The notes below the pieces were generated by a model that saw nothing but the letters and a program-made list of their open reading frames with translations, had not been told where the DNA came from and made no database searches. A stretch of DNA of 64,000 nt from an uncultured Flavobacteriales bacterium (GTDB lineage: Bacteria > Bacteroidota > Bacteroidia > Flavobacteriales_E > Vicingaceae), in NCBI GenBank assembly GCA_937901255.1, contig CALCHN010000060.1, positions 1 to 64,000 on the forward strand, given 5' to 3'. Numbering within the stretch: position 1 is the first letter of the stretch; each line of letters starts with the position of its first letter. A program made the position numbers and the translations under genes. Shown here piece after piece: positions 1-7,960 of the stretch.

Positions 1-107
1 GCCTTAAGTGGAGTAGTTCAACTAAATCCAAATAATTCAGTTGAGCTACGGAGCCTTAAGTGGAGTAGTTCAACTAAATCCAAATAATTCAGTTGAGCTA
101 CGGAGCC
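1..107. repeat. 52-bp tandem repeat with internal hairpin, two copies
   Basis: The first 52 bases are repeated directly once more and followed by a few bases of a third unit, so the array may continue beyond the window. Each unit holds an imperfect inverted repeat, GTAGTTCAACT and AGTTGAGCTAC, separated by 15 bases; the one mismatch is a G-T wobble on the plus strand. Read on the minus strand the unit begins GGCTCCGTAGCTCAACTGA, which resembles the acceptor and D-arm start of a tRNA, but no complete tRNA can be folded. No coding sequence is seen here. Confidence 0.85.
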
Positions 108-155
108 AATTGTGGGACAAAAATATCACTTAATTAACGCTTTTCTATTTCTGGT

Positions 156-2231
156 TCAACAAAATTTCTTTATAACATAAACTGCTATCAAAATATACCC
201 TAAAATGCTTATCAACGCATAGTAAATCATTAAATTAGAGGAATAGGTAAAATGTATATCTCCTTTGCTTTTAGCAGGAATTGCAACTCCCATAATATGC
301 TCGTTTAAAGGTTGAATGTCTAGCTTTTTATTATTAAAAAAAGCTTCCCAACCGTGGTGATAATTTTGATTTAATAACAGCCATTGTGGCGTTTCAGCGT
401 TATTTTCTAGCGTAGTTTTAAATTCATTGTAACCGATATAGCTGTTTTCAATGCTGGTTTTTTCAGGTTGAAATTCATATAGTTGTGGAACATCCCAAAT
501 TAAACCACTTTGAACACTATCGTTGTCTTGTCTTTCTTTTTTAGCAAAGAAAAATATCGGGTTTTGAATATTAAAATCAAGCGATTTGTTTCTTATAGCA
601 TTTTCGTAAGCACTAAACTGAAAAGGATTATATCCTACATAAGAAATGGTTTTGTTAAAAGTGGACATGTTTTTCCATATTCCTTGTGTATAACTTAATC
701 CCTGATGTTCGTCAAAATATTTTAAAGGCTTGTCGTTATCCTTTTGATTGATTTCGTTGGGTAATTCATCAAAATAAGTGTTGAAATTACTATAGGCATA
801 AGGGTAGGAAATTGTAGTTGGAAAAGCAAGTTGGGTTTGGATGCCTAAATCTAAAAAAGCAAAGGTAAAAAGTGTAGCAAAAACGGAAAGCTTTAAACTT
901 TTTTTAAGTAGAAAAACCAATATGCTTATAATTAATAATATTGCTACATTAATTACTATGTGAGTAGCTAAAAAGTTAGTAGAAAACTCAGTTAAATCAA
1001 GTAAGTTAGTAATGTTGGTGCTAATTTCGTTAGTAGAAGTTTTTGTTAGAGAGGCCAATCCTGCCAACAAAACAAGCACTCCGAACATATAGACAAGGTA
1101 GTTTTTTTTGCCAATTAATTTTGGTGTTTGTAGGAAGTTTTTTAATCCATAGGCAGCAACAATAAGCATGGCAAAAAGTGCATAGGTTCTAAAAAATGAT
1201 GGATGTCTGAAAACTCCAAAACCAGGCAAATGATAAAGTAACTGATAAACAAAAGTGTTGCTTCCCATGGCTATAATTAAAAATACTAAAGCTATGGAAG
1301 TAAGCAATAACACTTTTTTATTGTTGTAATGATTGAGAAATCCTATGATAAAGAAAAATAGCCCAATGATACCAATATAGGCATTTCGGAGCGACAAATC
1401 TGTTCCTTTAAACATCTCTGAATCACTAATAACACCATATGGAAAAAGAAAAGAAATATAATCTACTATAGTAAACGGATTGGAAAGCAAGAATTTATCG
1501 TAAGGTAATTTTGATAACCTGTTGAAGTAAGGAGCAAACTCAATAAACGACATAATATAAGGAAGCAATAAAATAGCTGAAACAACTGTCATTGTTGCTC
1601 CTCCCATAAAAATAGCACTTAGTTGTTGTTTGCTTTTTCTGCTTTGCCAAAAGAAATACAGAAAGATGAAAAAATAAAAATAGATTAATATGATAGTATA
1701 AGCAGGACTAGCAGAAGTGGTATTTAAAGCAATAAATAATCCCGAAAGTACAGCGTATTTTAGTTTGAAATTTTTGGAAAATTGATATAAAGTTCCCAAA
1801 CACCATGGCAACCAAGCTACACCAGCCAAAAAAACCATTAGTTGAGCGGAACCTACCATTAATCCCGATAAACTAAAACATAAGCCAATAATGGCAGCAG
1901 TTTTTTCATCTTTAAAAAGTGATTTAATAAACCAATACATTCCTAAACCAGCAATTACAAAGTAAGAGAGTAGCTCAATTATTAATGATTTCATGGTATA
2001 TTTTCCAAAAAGCATGATGAACCAAGTTATTGGATTCCACATACCACTTTGCGGGTCGGAATATGCCGGATAGCCCATGTTTTGAAAACTGTTCCAGTAA
2101 GGAAAATGTCCATTCCATAAATAATCGCTAATAAAGTAACGATAAGGAAGGTAGGCATTTACATTGTCCCATTTGGGTACAACCACAAACAACGAAAGTG
2201 GCCACAAGCTAACTAAAATAGCTAATACCAA
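156..2231 (-). CDS. YfhO-family polytopic membrane protein
   Basis: A protein of about 691 residues with roughly a dozen hydrophobic segments and a soluble C-terminal part. The N-terminal loop (VPKWDNVNAYLPYR), the PYWN and DPQSGMWNP motifs and the late HHGWEAFFNNKK segment are typical of YfhO (PF09586), large membrane proteins related to GT-C glycosyltransferases; Gram-positive YfhO has been linked to glycosylation of cell-envelope polymers. The substrate here is unknown. The start is uncertain: TTG is the first canonical start, but the frame stays open upstream through about 25 codons without ATG or GTG, and a promoter-like box lies at 2291-2298. Family membership is firm, function is not. 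Confidence 0.85.
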   Translation of the reverse strand: MVLAILVSLWPLSLFVVVPKWDNVNAYLPYRYFISDYLWNGHFPYWNSFQNMGYPAYSDPQSGMWNPITWFIMLFGKYTMKSLIIELLSYFVIAGLGMYWFIKSLFKDEKTAAIIGLCFSLSGLMVGSAQLMVFLAGVAWLPWCLGTLYQFSKNFKLKYAVLSGLFIALNTTSASPAYTIILIYFYFFIFLYFFWQSRKSKQQLSAIFMGGATMTVVSAILLLPYIMSFIEFAPYFNRLSKLPYDKFLLSNPFTIVDYISFLFPYGVISDSEMFKGTDLSLRNAYIGIIGLFFFIIGFLNHYNNKKVLLLTSIALVFLIIAMGSNTFVYQLLYHLPGFGVFRHPSFFRTYALFAMLIVAAYGLKNFLQTPKLIGKKNYLVYMFGVLVLLAGLASLTKTSTNEISTNITNLLDLTEFSTNFLATHIVINVAILLIISILVFLLKKSLKLSVFATLFTFAFLDLGIQTQLAFPTTISYPYAYSNFNTYFDELPNEINQKDNDKPLKYFDEHQGLSYTQGIWKNMSTFNKTISYVGYNPFQFSAYENAIRNKSLDFNIQNPIFFFAKKERQDNDSVQSGLIWDVPQLYEFQPEKTSIENSYIGYNEFKTTLENNAETPQWLLLNQNYHHGWEAFFNNKKLDIQPLNEHIMGVAIPAKSKGDIHFTYSSNLMIYYALISILGYILIAVYVIKKFC

Positions 2232-2280
2232 TAAAATGGCATACCGATATGGGTAAATGTATTTTATTTTTTGATGATTT

Positions 2281-2298
2281 TTTGTTCGAACAAATGTA
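2281..2298 (-). promoter_or_regulatory. Promoter box overlapping a perfect palindrome, upstream of the YfhO gene
   Basis: On the minus strand TACATTTG matches the Bacteroidota -7 element TAnnTTTG. It overlaps a perfect 14-bp palindrome, TTTGTTCGAACAAA. A repressor binding there would block the promoter. No clear TTTG element is seen at -33, so the promoter is a candidate only. Confidence 0.45.
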
Positions 2299-2417
2299 CA
2301 ATATTTTTAGTTGAGGAGTTAATAAGTTAAAAAGTACTTAGGAATACTTATGAGTATTTAAAAGTTTAAAGTTTGAGGTTAGGTTGTAAGGTTTGAAGTT
2401 TAGAAAATTTCTAATGC

Positions 2418-2500
2418 CGTAAAAACAAGAATTTTCAATTCTTTATTTTTTACGAGCATCCTCGAAAAACTAGTTTTTTTAAAAAAACGTTTTTCGGGAT
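2418..2500. repeat. Dispersed two-hairpin element, copy 1 (second copy near 38.2 kb)
   Basis: The element has a small hairpin, AAGAATT-TTC-AATTCTT, then CGAGCATCCTCG, then a long stem in which CGAAAAAC (2463-2470) pairs with GTTTTTCG (2489-2496) and ATCC pairs with GGAT around one bulged T. The second copy keeps the layout but uses CGAAATAT/ATATTTCG, so both sides of the stem changed together. That supports selection on, or mobilisation of, the folded form. The rest of the gap from 2310 to 2584 holds AT-rich sequence and degenerate copies of the AGTACTTAGGAATACT type repeat; no gene is seen. Confidence 0.65.
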
Positions 2501-2584
2501 CTTTAATTTCTAATTAATAATCCTCCACATTAGGAAATAAGAAAAAAACCACTAATTTTAGGCTACAATTTAATATTCACCAAT

Positions 2585-3388
2585 ATGCAAAAAATAATTT
2601 TACTTGTATTAGTAGTTTTTATGTTGTTTGCTTGTCGAAAATCGGATAGAGATCAAGATAAAACAACTAAAACTTCTCAAGATTATGCCACAGCTCAATC
2701 TATGGCTCAAGATGTTTTTAAAATGGTACATCAAGCAGCAATGAGCTCTCAGGGGATTGTAGCCAATCCATTAACCAGTGCAACAACGTTGTTTGGTTGC
2801 GATACTATAATTGTTGATACCACTACTTATCCAATGTGGTTGAAAATTCAATTTAATACCGATTGTGCTAATAATGGCGTTACCAGAAATGGAGAGATTA
2901 AAGCACAATTTACTTCAAAATACGATATGTTAGGCACAACTGCTAAAATCAGTTTTAATAACTATTACCATAATGGATATTATTTTGAAGGAGTATTGAA
3001 TTATTCGTTGACTAGCAATACCAACAATCAACCTGTTTTTGTGATGATAGCTAATGATTTTAAGATAGATGAGGGTAGAAAAAATAGAGCAATTTATTTT
3101 AGCACCAATCAGAATTTTACTATTGAAAGTGGAGCAACTACTGCAGATTTTGCTGATGATACCTATAAAATTACAGGAACAGCCACGGGAAGAACTTTTG
3201 CTGGGAATAGCTTTTCGGCATCTACAGATGGGTTAACTCAATTAGGAAATTGCAATTGGGTAAGCAGCGGAATAGCTTTAGTAACCCCAGAAAAATTAGC
3301 GGTAAGAACCCTAGATTTTGGCTCAGGATGCGATAATAGTGCAACGGTTACGCTGTATGGTGCAACTAATGAAATTACTTTACCTTAA
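2585..3388 (+). CDS. Hypothetical lipoprotein
   Basis: A 267-residue protein with a lipoprotein signal peptide: a charged start (MQK), a hydrophobic stretch and the lipobox LFAC with Cys17. The mature part is rich in Thr, Asn and Ser and has several Cys residues, including C69, which could form disulfides. Beta-strand-like segments alternate with DG and NN turns, suggesting an exported beta-rich protein. No named domain is recognised. It lies 18 bases before the flavin reductase gene and may share its transcript, but no functional link is evident. Confidence 0.8.
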   Translation: MQKIILLVLVVFMLFACRKSDRDQDKTTKTSQDYATAQSMAQDVFKMVHQAAMSSQGIVANPLTSATTLFGCDTIIVDTTTYPMWLKIQFNTDCANNGVTRNGEIKAQFTSKYDMLGTTAKISFNNYYHNGYYFEGVLNYSLTSNTNNQPVFVMIANDFKIDEGRKNRAIYFSTNQNFTIESGATTADFADDTYKITGTATGRTFAGNSFSASTDGLTQLGNCNWVSSGIALVTPEKLAVRTLDFGSGCDNSATVTLYGATNEITLP

Positions 3389-3406
3389 CAAATAAAATAT
3401 AAATTT

Positions 3407-4255
3407 ATGCTAACAATAGATCCAAAAGAAATACCAGTACCAAAACTACATCATTATTTATTGGGAGGTGTTGGACCGAGACCAATTGCTTTGGCAAGTA
3501 CGGTAGATAAAGATGGAAATCCAAACTTAAGTCCGTTTAGTTTTTTTAATGTGTTTAGTGCCAATCCACCAATTATGGTTTTTTCTCCTGCCCGAAGCGG
3601 AAGAACAGGAGCTACAAAAAATACCTTCGACAATGTGAAAGAAACTCGTGAAGTAGTAATAAATGTGGTAACTTATGCTATTGTTCAACAAGTTTCATTA
3701 GCTAGTTCTCCTTACGAAAAAGACATAGATGAATTTATAAAATCAGGATTAACACCTGTGGCTTCAGATTTAATAAAACCATTCAGGGTAAAAGAATCTC
3801 CAGTGCAGTTTGAGTGTAAAGTAAACGATATTATTGAGTTGGGACAAAATGGCGGAGCTGGAAATTTGGTAATTTGTGAAGTGGTAAAAATTCATATTAA
3901 TGAGAAAGTGTTGGATGAAAATGATATGATAGACCAACAAAAAATTGATTTAGTAAGCCGTATGGGTGGGAACTGGTATTGTCGTGCCGACCAACATGCC
4001 ATGTTTGAAGTGGCTAAACCTATTACCACTATTGGAATAGGAGTAGATGCCATTCCTGAACCTATAAGAAACAGTACTGTTTTAACAGGTAATGAGTTAG
4101 GCTTATTAGGAAGTGTAGAACAAATTCCTACAAAAGAAGAGGTTGATGCTTTTCATTATGATGGTAATAAACCGCATCAAGATGCACATGTTTTGTTAAA
4201 ACAAGGTAGGGTTACAGAAGCTTGGAAAGTATTGTTGAAAGAAAGGGTTAAATAA
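3407..4255 (+). CDS. Flavin reductase-like FMN-binding protein
   Basis: A 282-residue protein of the flavin reductase / flavoredoxin family (PF01613). The N-terminal half carries the typical GPRPIALASTVDKDG and NLSPFSFFNVFSANPP segments that form the FMN pocket, then PARSGRTGATKNTFDN and EFVINVV-like sequence. Relatives bind FMN non-covalently and pass electrons to partner enzymes or act as oxidoreductases; the donor and acceptor cannot be told from sequence. The C-terminal ~90 residues are an extension common in Bacteroidota homologues. The Abi_2 gene follows after 14 bases, so the two may be co-transcribed. Confidence 0.85.
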   Translation: MLTIDPKEIPVPKLHHYLLGGVGPRPIALASTVDKDGNPNLSPFSFFNVFSANPPIMVFSPARSGRTGATKNTFDNVKETREVVINVVTYAIVQQVSLASSPYEKDIDEFIKSGLTPVASDLIKPFRVKESPVQFECKVNDIIELGQNGGAGNLVICEVVKIHINEKVLDENDMIDQQKIDLVSRMGGNWYCRADQHAMFEVAKPITTIGIGVDAIPEPIRNSTVLTGNELGLLGSVEQIPTKEEVDAFHYDGNKPHQDAHVLLKQGRVTEAWKVLLKERVK

Positions 4256-4269
4256 AATGTAAATACTAT

Positions 4270-5139
4270 ATGGGTAACAAAGCAACAAGGATAGATGAAC
4301 AAATCCAACTTCTTAAGAACAGAGGTATGACGCTTGAATATCCTGAAGAAAAAGTAAAAGAGTTATTGCTAGACATTGGATATTATAGACTAGGATTTTA
4401 CTGGAATCCTTTTGAGGTTGATAAAAACCACACCTTCGAAAAAGGAACTACTTTCAAAGACGTTGTTAAACTTTATTACTTAGATTTTGATTTAAGAAAC
4501 TTGTTAACAAGATATATTACTCGTATTGAAATCAATTTTAAAACTAAGCTTATTTATTATGTTTCAAACAAATATAAAAACTCGCCAACTTGGTTTATAG
4601 ACAATGAAGTAATGAATGGGAATTTTATAAATTCTTTTAATAAGATTTATAATGAAAAGTTCATAAAAAACAATAAACCCATAAAAAAACATCATGATAA
4701 ATATATCAACCACAAGTATGCTCCAGCATGGAAGACACTTGAGTTTTTTACATTTGGAATGGTATTAACAGTTTTTAAATCTTTAAAAGATGATGGTCTA
4801 AAAAAGAGAATAGCCAATGAATTTGGAGTAATGAACCCGAAAAAATTTATCAACTTAATGGAAACAATTGTGTTAGTAAGAAATTATTGTGCACACGGAG
4901 ATGTTTTGTTTGACTTAAGAACTCCAAAAGGTATTACTGTAATTCCTGATATAGAATTTGATAAAAATGACAGAAACTCTCTAAACGCCTGTATAAAAGT
5001 TGTTTTGTTCTTTCTAAATAGTGTTTCTAAAAATAGAAAAAATGATTTAGAAAATGAATTGAAAAAGATTTTTGAGAATTTATATAGTAATGATAAATTA
5101 AAAGCCATTATTCATAACTATATAAAATATAGGAGTTAG
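4270..5139 (+). CDS. Abi_2 (AbiD/AbiF-like) HEPN abortive-infection protein
   Basis: A 289-residue protein of the Abi_2 family (PF07751). The N-terminus has the hallmark pattern of a helix (TRIDEQIQLLKNRGM) followed by LLDIGYYRLGFYW; the middle has FDLRNLLTRYITRIEINFK. The segment VRNYCAH contains R204-N-Y-C-A-H209, an R-x4-H motif as in HEPN RNases, so the catalytic residues appear intact. Family members AbiD/AbiF of lactococci stop phage growth by killing or arresting the infected cell. There is no adjacent antitoxin gene, but a candidate small RNA with its own promoter and terminator lies directly downstream. Family call is firm; anti-phage activity and RNase activity are inferred. Confidence 0.88.
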   Translation: MGNKATRIDEQIQLLKNRGMTLEYPEEKVKELLLDIGYYRLGFYWNPFEVDKNHTFEKGTTFKDVVKLYYLDFDLRNLLTRYITRIEINFKTKLIYYVSNKYKNSPTWFIDNEVMNGNFINSFNKIYNEKFIKNNKPIKKHHDKYINHKYAPAWKTLEFFTFGMVLTVFKSLKDDGLKKRIANEFGVMNPKKFINLMETIVLVRNYCAHGDVLFDLRTPKGITVIPDIEFDKNDRNSLNACIKVVLFFLNSVSKNRKNDLENELKKIFENLYSNDKLKAIIHNYIKYRS

Positions 5140-5164
5140 TAATTAAATTATGAAATATGTTTCG

Positions 5165-5172
5165 TAACTTTG
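5165..5172 (+). promoter_or_regulatory. Promoter box for candidate small RNA
   Basis: TAACTTTG fits the -7 element TAnnTTTG exactly and lies just past the Abi_2 stop codon, with no open reading frame starting close behind it. No good TTTG element is seen 19 bases upstream, so strength is uncertain. Confidence 0.5.
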
Positions 5173-5177
5173 TGTTA

Positions 5178-5264
5178 TAAAGTGCACTGCTATTCGTTAT
5201 CGCTTTAGTTTCTGCACTATAAAATAATAAGATTCAAACCCGAGCTTGCCTCGGGTTTTCTTTT
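5178..5264 (+). ncRNA. Candidate small RNA downstream of the Abi_2 gene
   Basis: A stretch of about 85 bases runs from a TAACTTTG promoter box to an intrinsic terminator and contains no plausible ORF. Near its 5' end AGTGCA (5181-5186) can pair with TGCACT (5213-5218), closing a 26-base loop that itself contains the near-palindrome GCTATTCGTTATCGC. A short AU-rich linker leads to the terminator hairpin. From memory, a conserved abiF RNA motif has been described next to abiF-type genes; this transcript is in the right place to be one, but I could not compare it with the published consensus. Its function would be regulatory or antitoxin-like; that part is inference. Confidence 0.5.
5237..5264 (+). 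terminator. Intrinsic terminator of the candidate small RNA
   Basis: AACCCGAG and CTCGGGTT form a perfect 8-bp stem around a CTTGC loop, followed by TTCTTTTT. It would also stop read-through from the Abi_2 gene. Confidence 0.85.
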
Positions 5265-5327
5265 TGATTAAAGAAATATATCATATTTAGTAATTTGTGT
5301 AAATTGCGAAAAATTGAATACGTTGAT

Positions 5328-6728
5328 ATGTCTTTCTCCGAAAAATACACCAAAGCCTTTAAATACCTACTTCCTACGCCATTTACCATAGCGGTAGTGC
5401 TTACCTTAGTTACTTTTTTTATTGTACTTTTTACCACCAAACCTATTCATACCGGTTTTGCAGCTTATTCTTTCGATGTATTGCATTTTTGGGAGCAAGG
5501 TTTTTGGGATAACGGCTTGTTGGTTTTTGCTGTCCAAATGATGCTGATGTTGGTGCTTGGGCATATATTGGCATTGACAAAACCATTTAATAATTTAATT
5601 TTAATGGTGGTAAAACATTGTACTACCACTGCTAAAGCCGCTTTTTTAGTAACATTGTTTACGGTTTTGGTAAGTTTATTCAATTGGGGATTAGGATTGA
5701 TTTTTGGGGCTATTTTTGCCAGAAAAGTGGGCGAATATGCTAAACATCATCAACTTTCTATAAATTATCCACTAATTGGGGCAGCAGGTTATTCTGGTTT
5801 AATGGTTTGGCATGGAGGTTTATCGGGTTCATCCTTGGCAAAAGTAGCTGAAGACAATCATATAAAAGATATGATGGCAGGAATTTTTAATGAAACTCAA
5901 TTAGCAGCTTTACCCGAAAAAATTTCTTATGCTGAAACGGTTTGGTCGCCTATGAATATTGTAGTGATGTTGATGGTAATTGTAATTTTACCTCTAGCTA
6001 TGTTTTGGTTGGGAAAAAGAACCACATCAGCCACTTTTACATTGACTACTTCTCATAATAATGAAGCCGAAACAGTAGATTTCACCACCCTCGAAGGAGC
6101 TGAAAAACTAGATTATTCCCGAATGTTTTCCTTGCTTTTTGGAGGAGCAATATTGTGTTACTTAGCCGTTAAAATTGTAACCGTGCATCATTTCAACGTG
6201 TTGGATTTTTTTACCCCCAACAACATTAACATGCTTTTGTTGGCATTGGGAATAACGCTTCACAAAAATTTTACGGAATTTTTAACTGCTTTAGATGAAG
6301 CTATTGTAGGAGCAGCAGGAATTTTAATTCAATTTCCATTGTATTTTGGAATTATGGGAATGATGAAAAACAGTGGCTTAATAGCCGATATTGCTGATTT
6401 TTTTGTTTCCATATCCAATACGGTAACCTATCCTATTTATACTTTTTTTAGTGCGGGGTTAATCAACGTTTTTGTACCAAGTGGTGGTGGACAATGGGCT
6501 GTACAAGGCCCTATAATTGTTCAGGCAGCTCAAGATATAGGCGTAAGTTTACCCAAAAGTATTTTAGCATTAGCTTACGGAGATCAATTAACCAACATGT
6601 TGCAACCTTTTTGGGCGTTGCCATTGCTGGGTATTACTGGACTAAAAGCCAAAGAAATTTTGCCCTACACTTTGTTTTTGATGTTGGTCGGATTAATCAT
6701 TTTTGTAAGTTGTTTATTAATTTTTTAG
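5328..6728 (+). CDS. Short-chain fatty acid transporter, AtoE family
   Basis: A polytopic inner-membrane protein of 466 residues in the AtoE / SCFA_trans family (PF02667), which imports short-chain fatty acids such as acetoacetate or butyrate. Recognisable segments are the N-terminal YLPTPFTIAVVLTLVTF-like helix, NWGLGLIFGAIFARKVG, LIGAAGYSGLMVWHGGLSGS, and near the end FVPSGGGQWAVQGPII and LAYGDQLTNMLQPFWALPLL, all strongly conserved in the family. I prefer the ATG preceding SFSEKY to a TTG 33 bases earlier. No thiolase or CoA-transferase genes lie nearby, so the substrate is not fixed by context. Its stop codon overlaps that of the convergent permease gene by four bases. Confidence 0.9.
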   Translation: MSFSEKYTKAFKYLLPTPFTIAVVLTLVTFFIVLFTTKPIHTGFAAYSFDVLHFWEQGFWDNGLLVFAVQMMLMLVLGHILALTKPFNNLILMVVKHCTTTAKAAFLVTLFTVLVSLFNWGLGLIFGAIFARKVGEYAKHHQLSINYPLIGAAGYSGLMVWHGGLSGSSLAKVAEDNHIKDMMAGIFNETQLAALPEKISYAETVWSPMNIVVMLMVIVILPLAMFWLGKRTTSATFTLTTSHNNEAETVDFTTLEGAEKLDYSRMFSLLFGGAILCYLAVKIVTVHHFNVLDFFTPNNINMLLLALGITLHKNFTEFLTALDEAIVGAAGILIQFPLYFGIMGMMKNSGLIADIADFFVSISNTVTYPIYTFFSAGLINVFVPSGGGQWAVQGPIIVQAAQDIGVSLPKSILALAYGDQLTNMLQPFWALPLLGITGLKAKEILPYTLFLMLVGLIIFVSCLLIF

Positions 6729-7960
6729 ACCACGGGTAAATCATCCACTGTTTTAGAGTCTAAAGCATCTCTTAATCCATTTCCGACTAAGATAAATGCT
6801 AATACCATTAGTACAATGGCAATTCCAGGGAAAGCAGCTAAATAAGCATTTCCTGTAATAATGTATCCTTTATGTTCAGCAATAATTTTTCCCCAAGTAG
6901 CTTGAGGTGGTTGAGCACCAATACCAATAAAACTTAGCCCTGCTTCAACCAAAATAGCAGCAGCAAAGTTGATGGCTGAAATAACAATTACAGGTCCCAA
7001 TACATTGGGAACTATATGTCCGGAAATAATTCTAAAGTTAGTAAAGCCTAAAGCTCTTCCGGCTTCCACAAATTCTTTTTCTCGTAAACTTAACACTTGT
7101 CCACGCACCACACGAGCTACTTCCACCCACATGGTTAATCCCACAGCTATAAATACTTGCCAGTGTCCTTTGCCAAGTGCCAACGTAATAGCAATAACTA
7201 ATAATAAGGTAGGAATAGACCAAACCACATTTATTATCCAAATAATAACATCATCTATCCAACCTCTAAAATAACCACCAATGGCTCCCAAAGTTATTCC
7301 AATAACTAAAGAAATAAACACAGAAATAAATCCTACAGAAAGCGAAATCCATGTGCCTGCCATCAATCGGCTAAGCAAATCTCTACCGTATTTGTCAGTA
7401 CCTAAATAATATGTTTTTCTTACAATATTCTCTTCTTTTATCAATGCTTTTAACTCTTCAATGGTCATGATTTTTTTACCATCTTCGTAAGTGTAAAACT
7501 CTAACTCTCCATTGTTTTCTTTAATTTCTTCGTTAGATAAAGCAAATACTACATTCGCTAAATCAATCTTCTCTATTGGACCATTGTTTACATCGCCTCC
7601 CGTGTATTTTTCTACTACAATTTTAGTTCCTTCAAAACTATAATCATAAACAGGAATTACTTGATAAGTATTTTCTATTCCTTCGGAAAATTTAGACCAC
7701 CAAGATTGATTAATTGCTTTTCTGTTCTTCTTAATTTTTAATAAATCAATGGTGAAACCAGGCTTTTTTGTGGTTAATTCTAAGGTTTGGTCGTTTGCTT
7801 TAGGAGTATTGTCAGGACGAGCCATAGGACCTATAATAGCAATCATTGCTGCGACAAAAATAATAAACATACCAAAAACTGAAAGCTTGTTTCTTTTAAG
7901 CCTTTGCCAAGCCATTTTGCTCAACGACTTCGATTTGGTGATGTTTTTTTTGTTATTCAT
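6725..7960 (-). CDS. ABC transporter permease, OppC/DppC type
   Basis: A 411-residue inner-membrane permease of the peptide/nickel (Dpp/Opp) ABC family. An OppC_N-like region with one membrane segment (FGMFIIFVAAMIAIIGP) is followed by a soluble stretch of about 120 residues and then the BPD permease domain (PF00528), with the coupling loop EAGRALGFTNFRIISGHIVPN. The long insert before the motif TDKYGRDLLSRL makes it larger than E. coli OppC (about 300 residues), as is usual in Bacteroidota. The partner permease, ATPases and binding protein are not in this window, so it is a split locus. It overlaps the upstream glycosyltransferase gene by eight bases, suggesting translational coupling. Confidence 0.88.
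   Translation of the reverse strand: MNNKKNITKSKSLSKMAWQRLKRNKLSVFGMFIIFVAAMIAIIGPMARPDNTPKANDQTLELTTKKPGFTIDLLKIKKNRKAINQSWWSKFSEGIENTYQVIPVYDYSFEGTKIVVEKYTGGDVNNGPIEKIDLANVVFALSNEEIKENNGELEFYTYEDGKKIMTIEELKALIKEENIVRKTYYLGTDKYGRDLLSRLMAGTWISLSVGFISVFISLVIGITLGAIGGYFRGWIDDVIIWIINVVWSIPTLLLVIAITLALGKGHWQVFIAVGLTMWVEVARVVRGQVLSLREKEFVEAGRALGFTNFRIISGHIVPNVLGPVIVISAINFAAAILVEAGLSFIGIGAQPPQATWGKIIAEHKGYIITGNAYLAAFPGIAIVLMVLAFILVGNGLRDALDSKTVDDLPVV

Noticed and set aside
1..107. tRNA gene on the minus strand
   Set aside because: Only the first ~20 bases look like a tRNA; no anticodon arm or T-arm can be folded.
5178..5264. Signal recognition particle RNA
   Set aside because: The GGAAG-type tetraloop region and conserved core of SRP RNA are missing.
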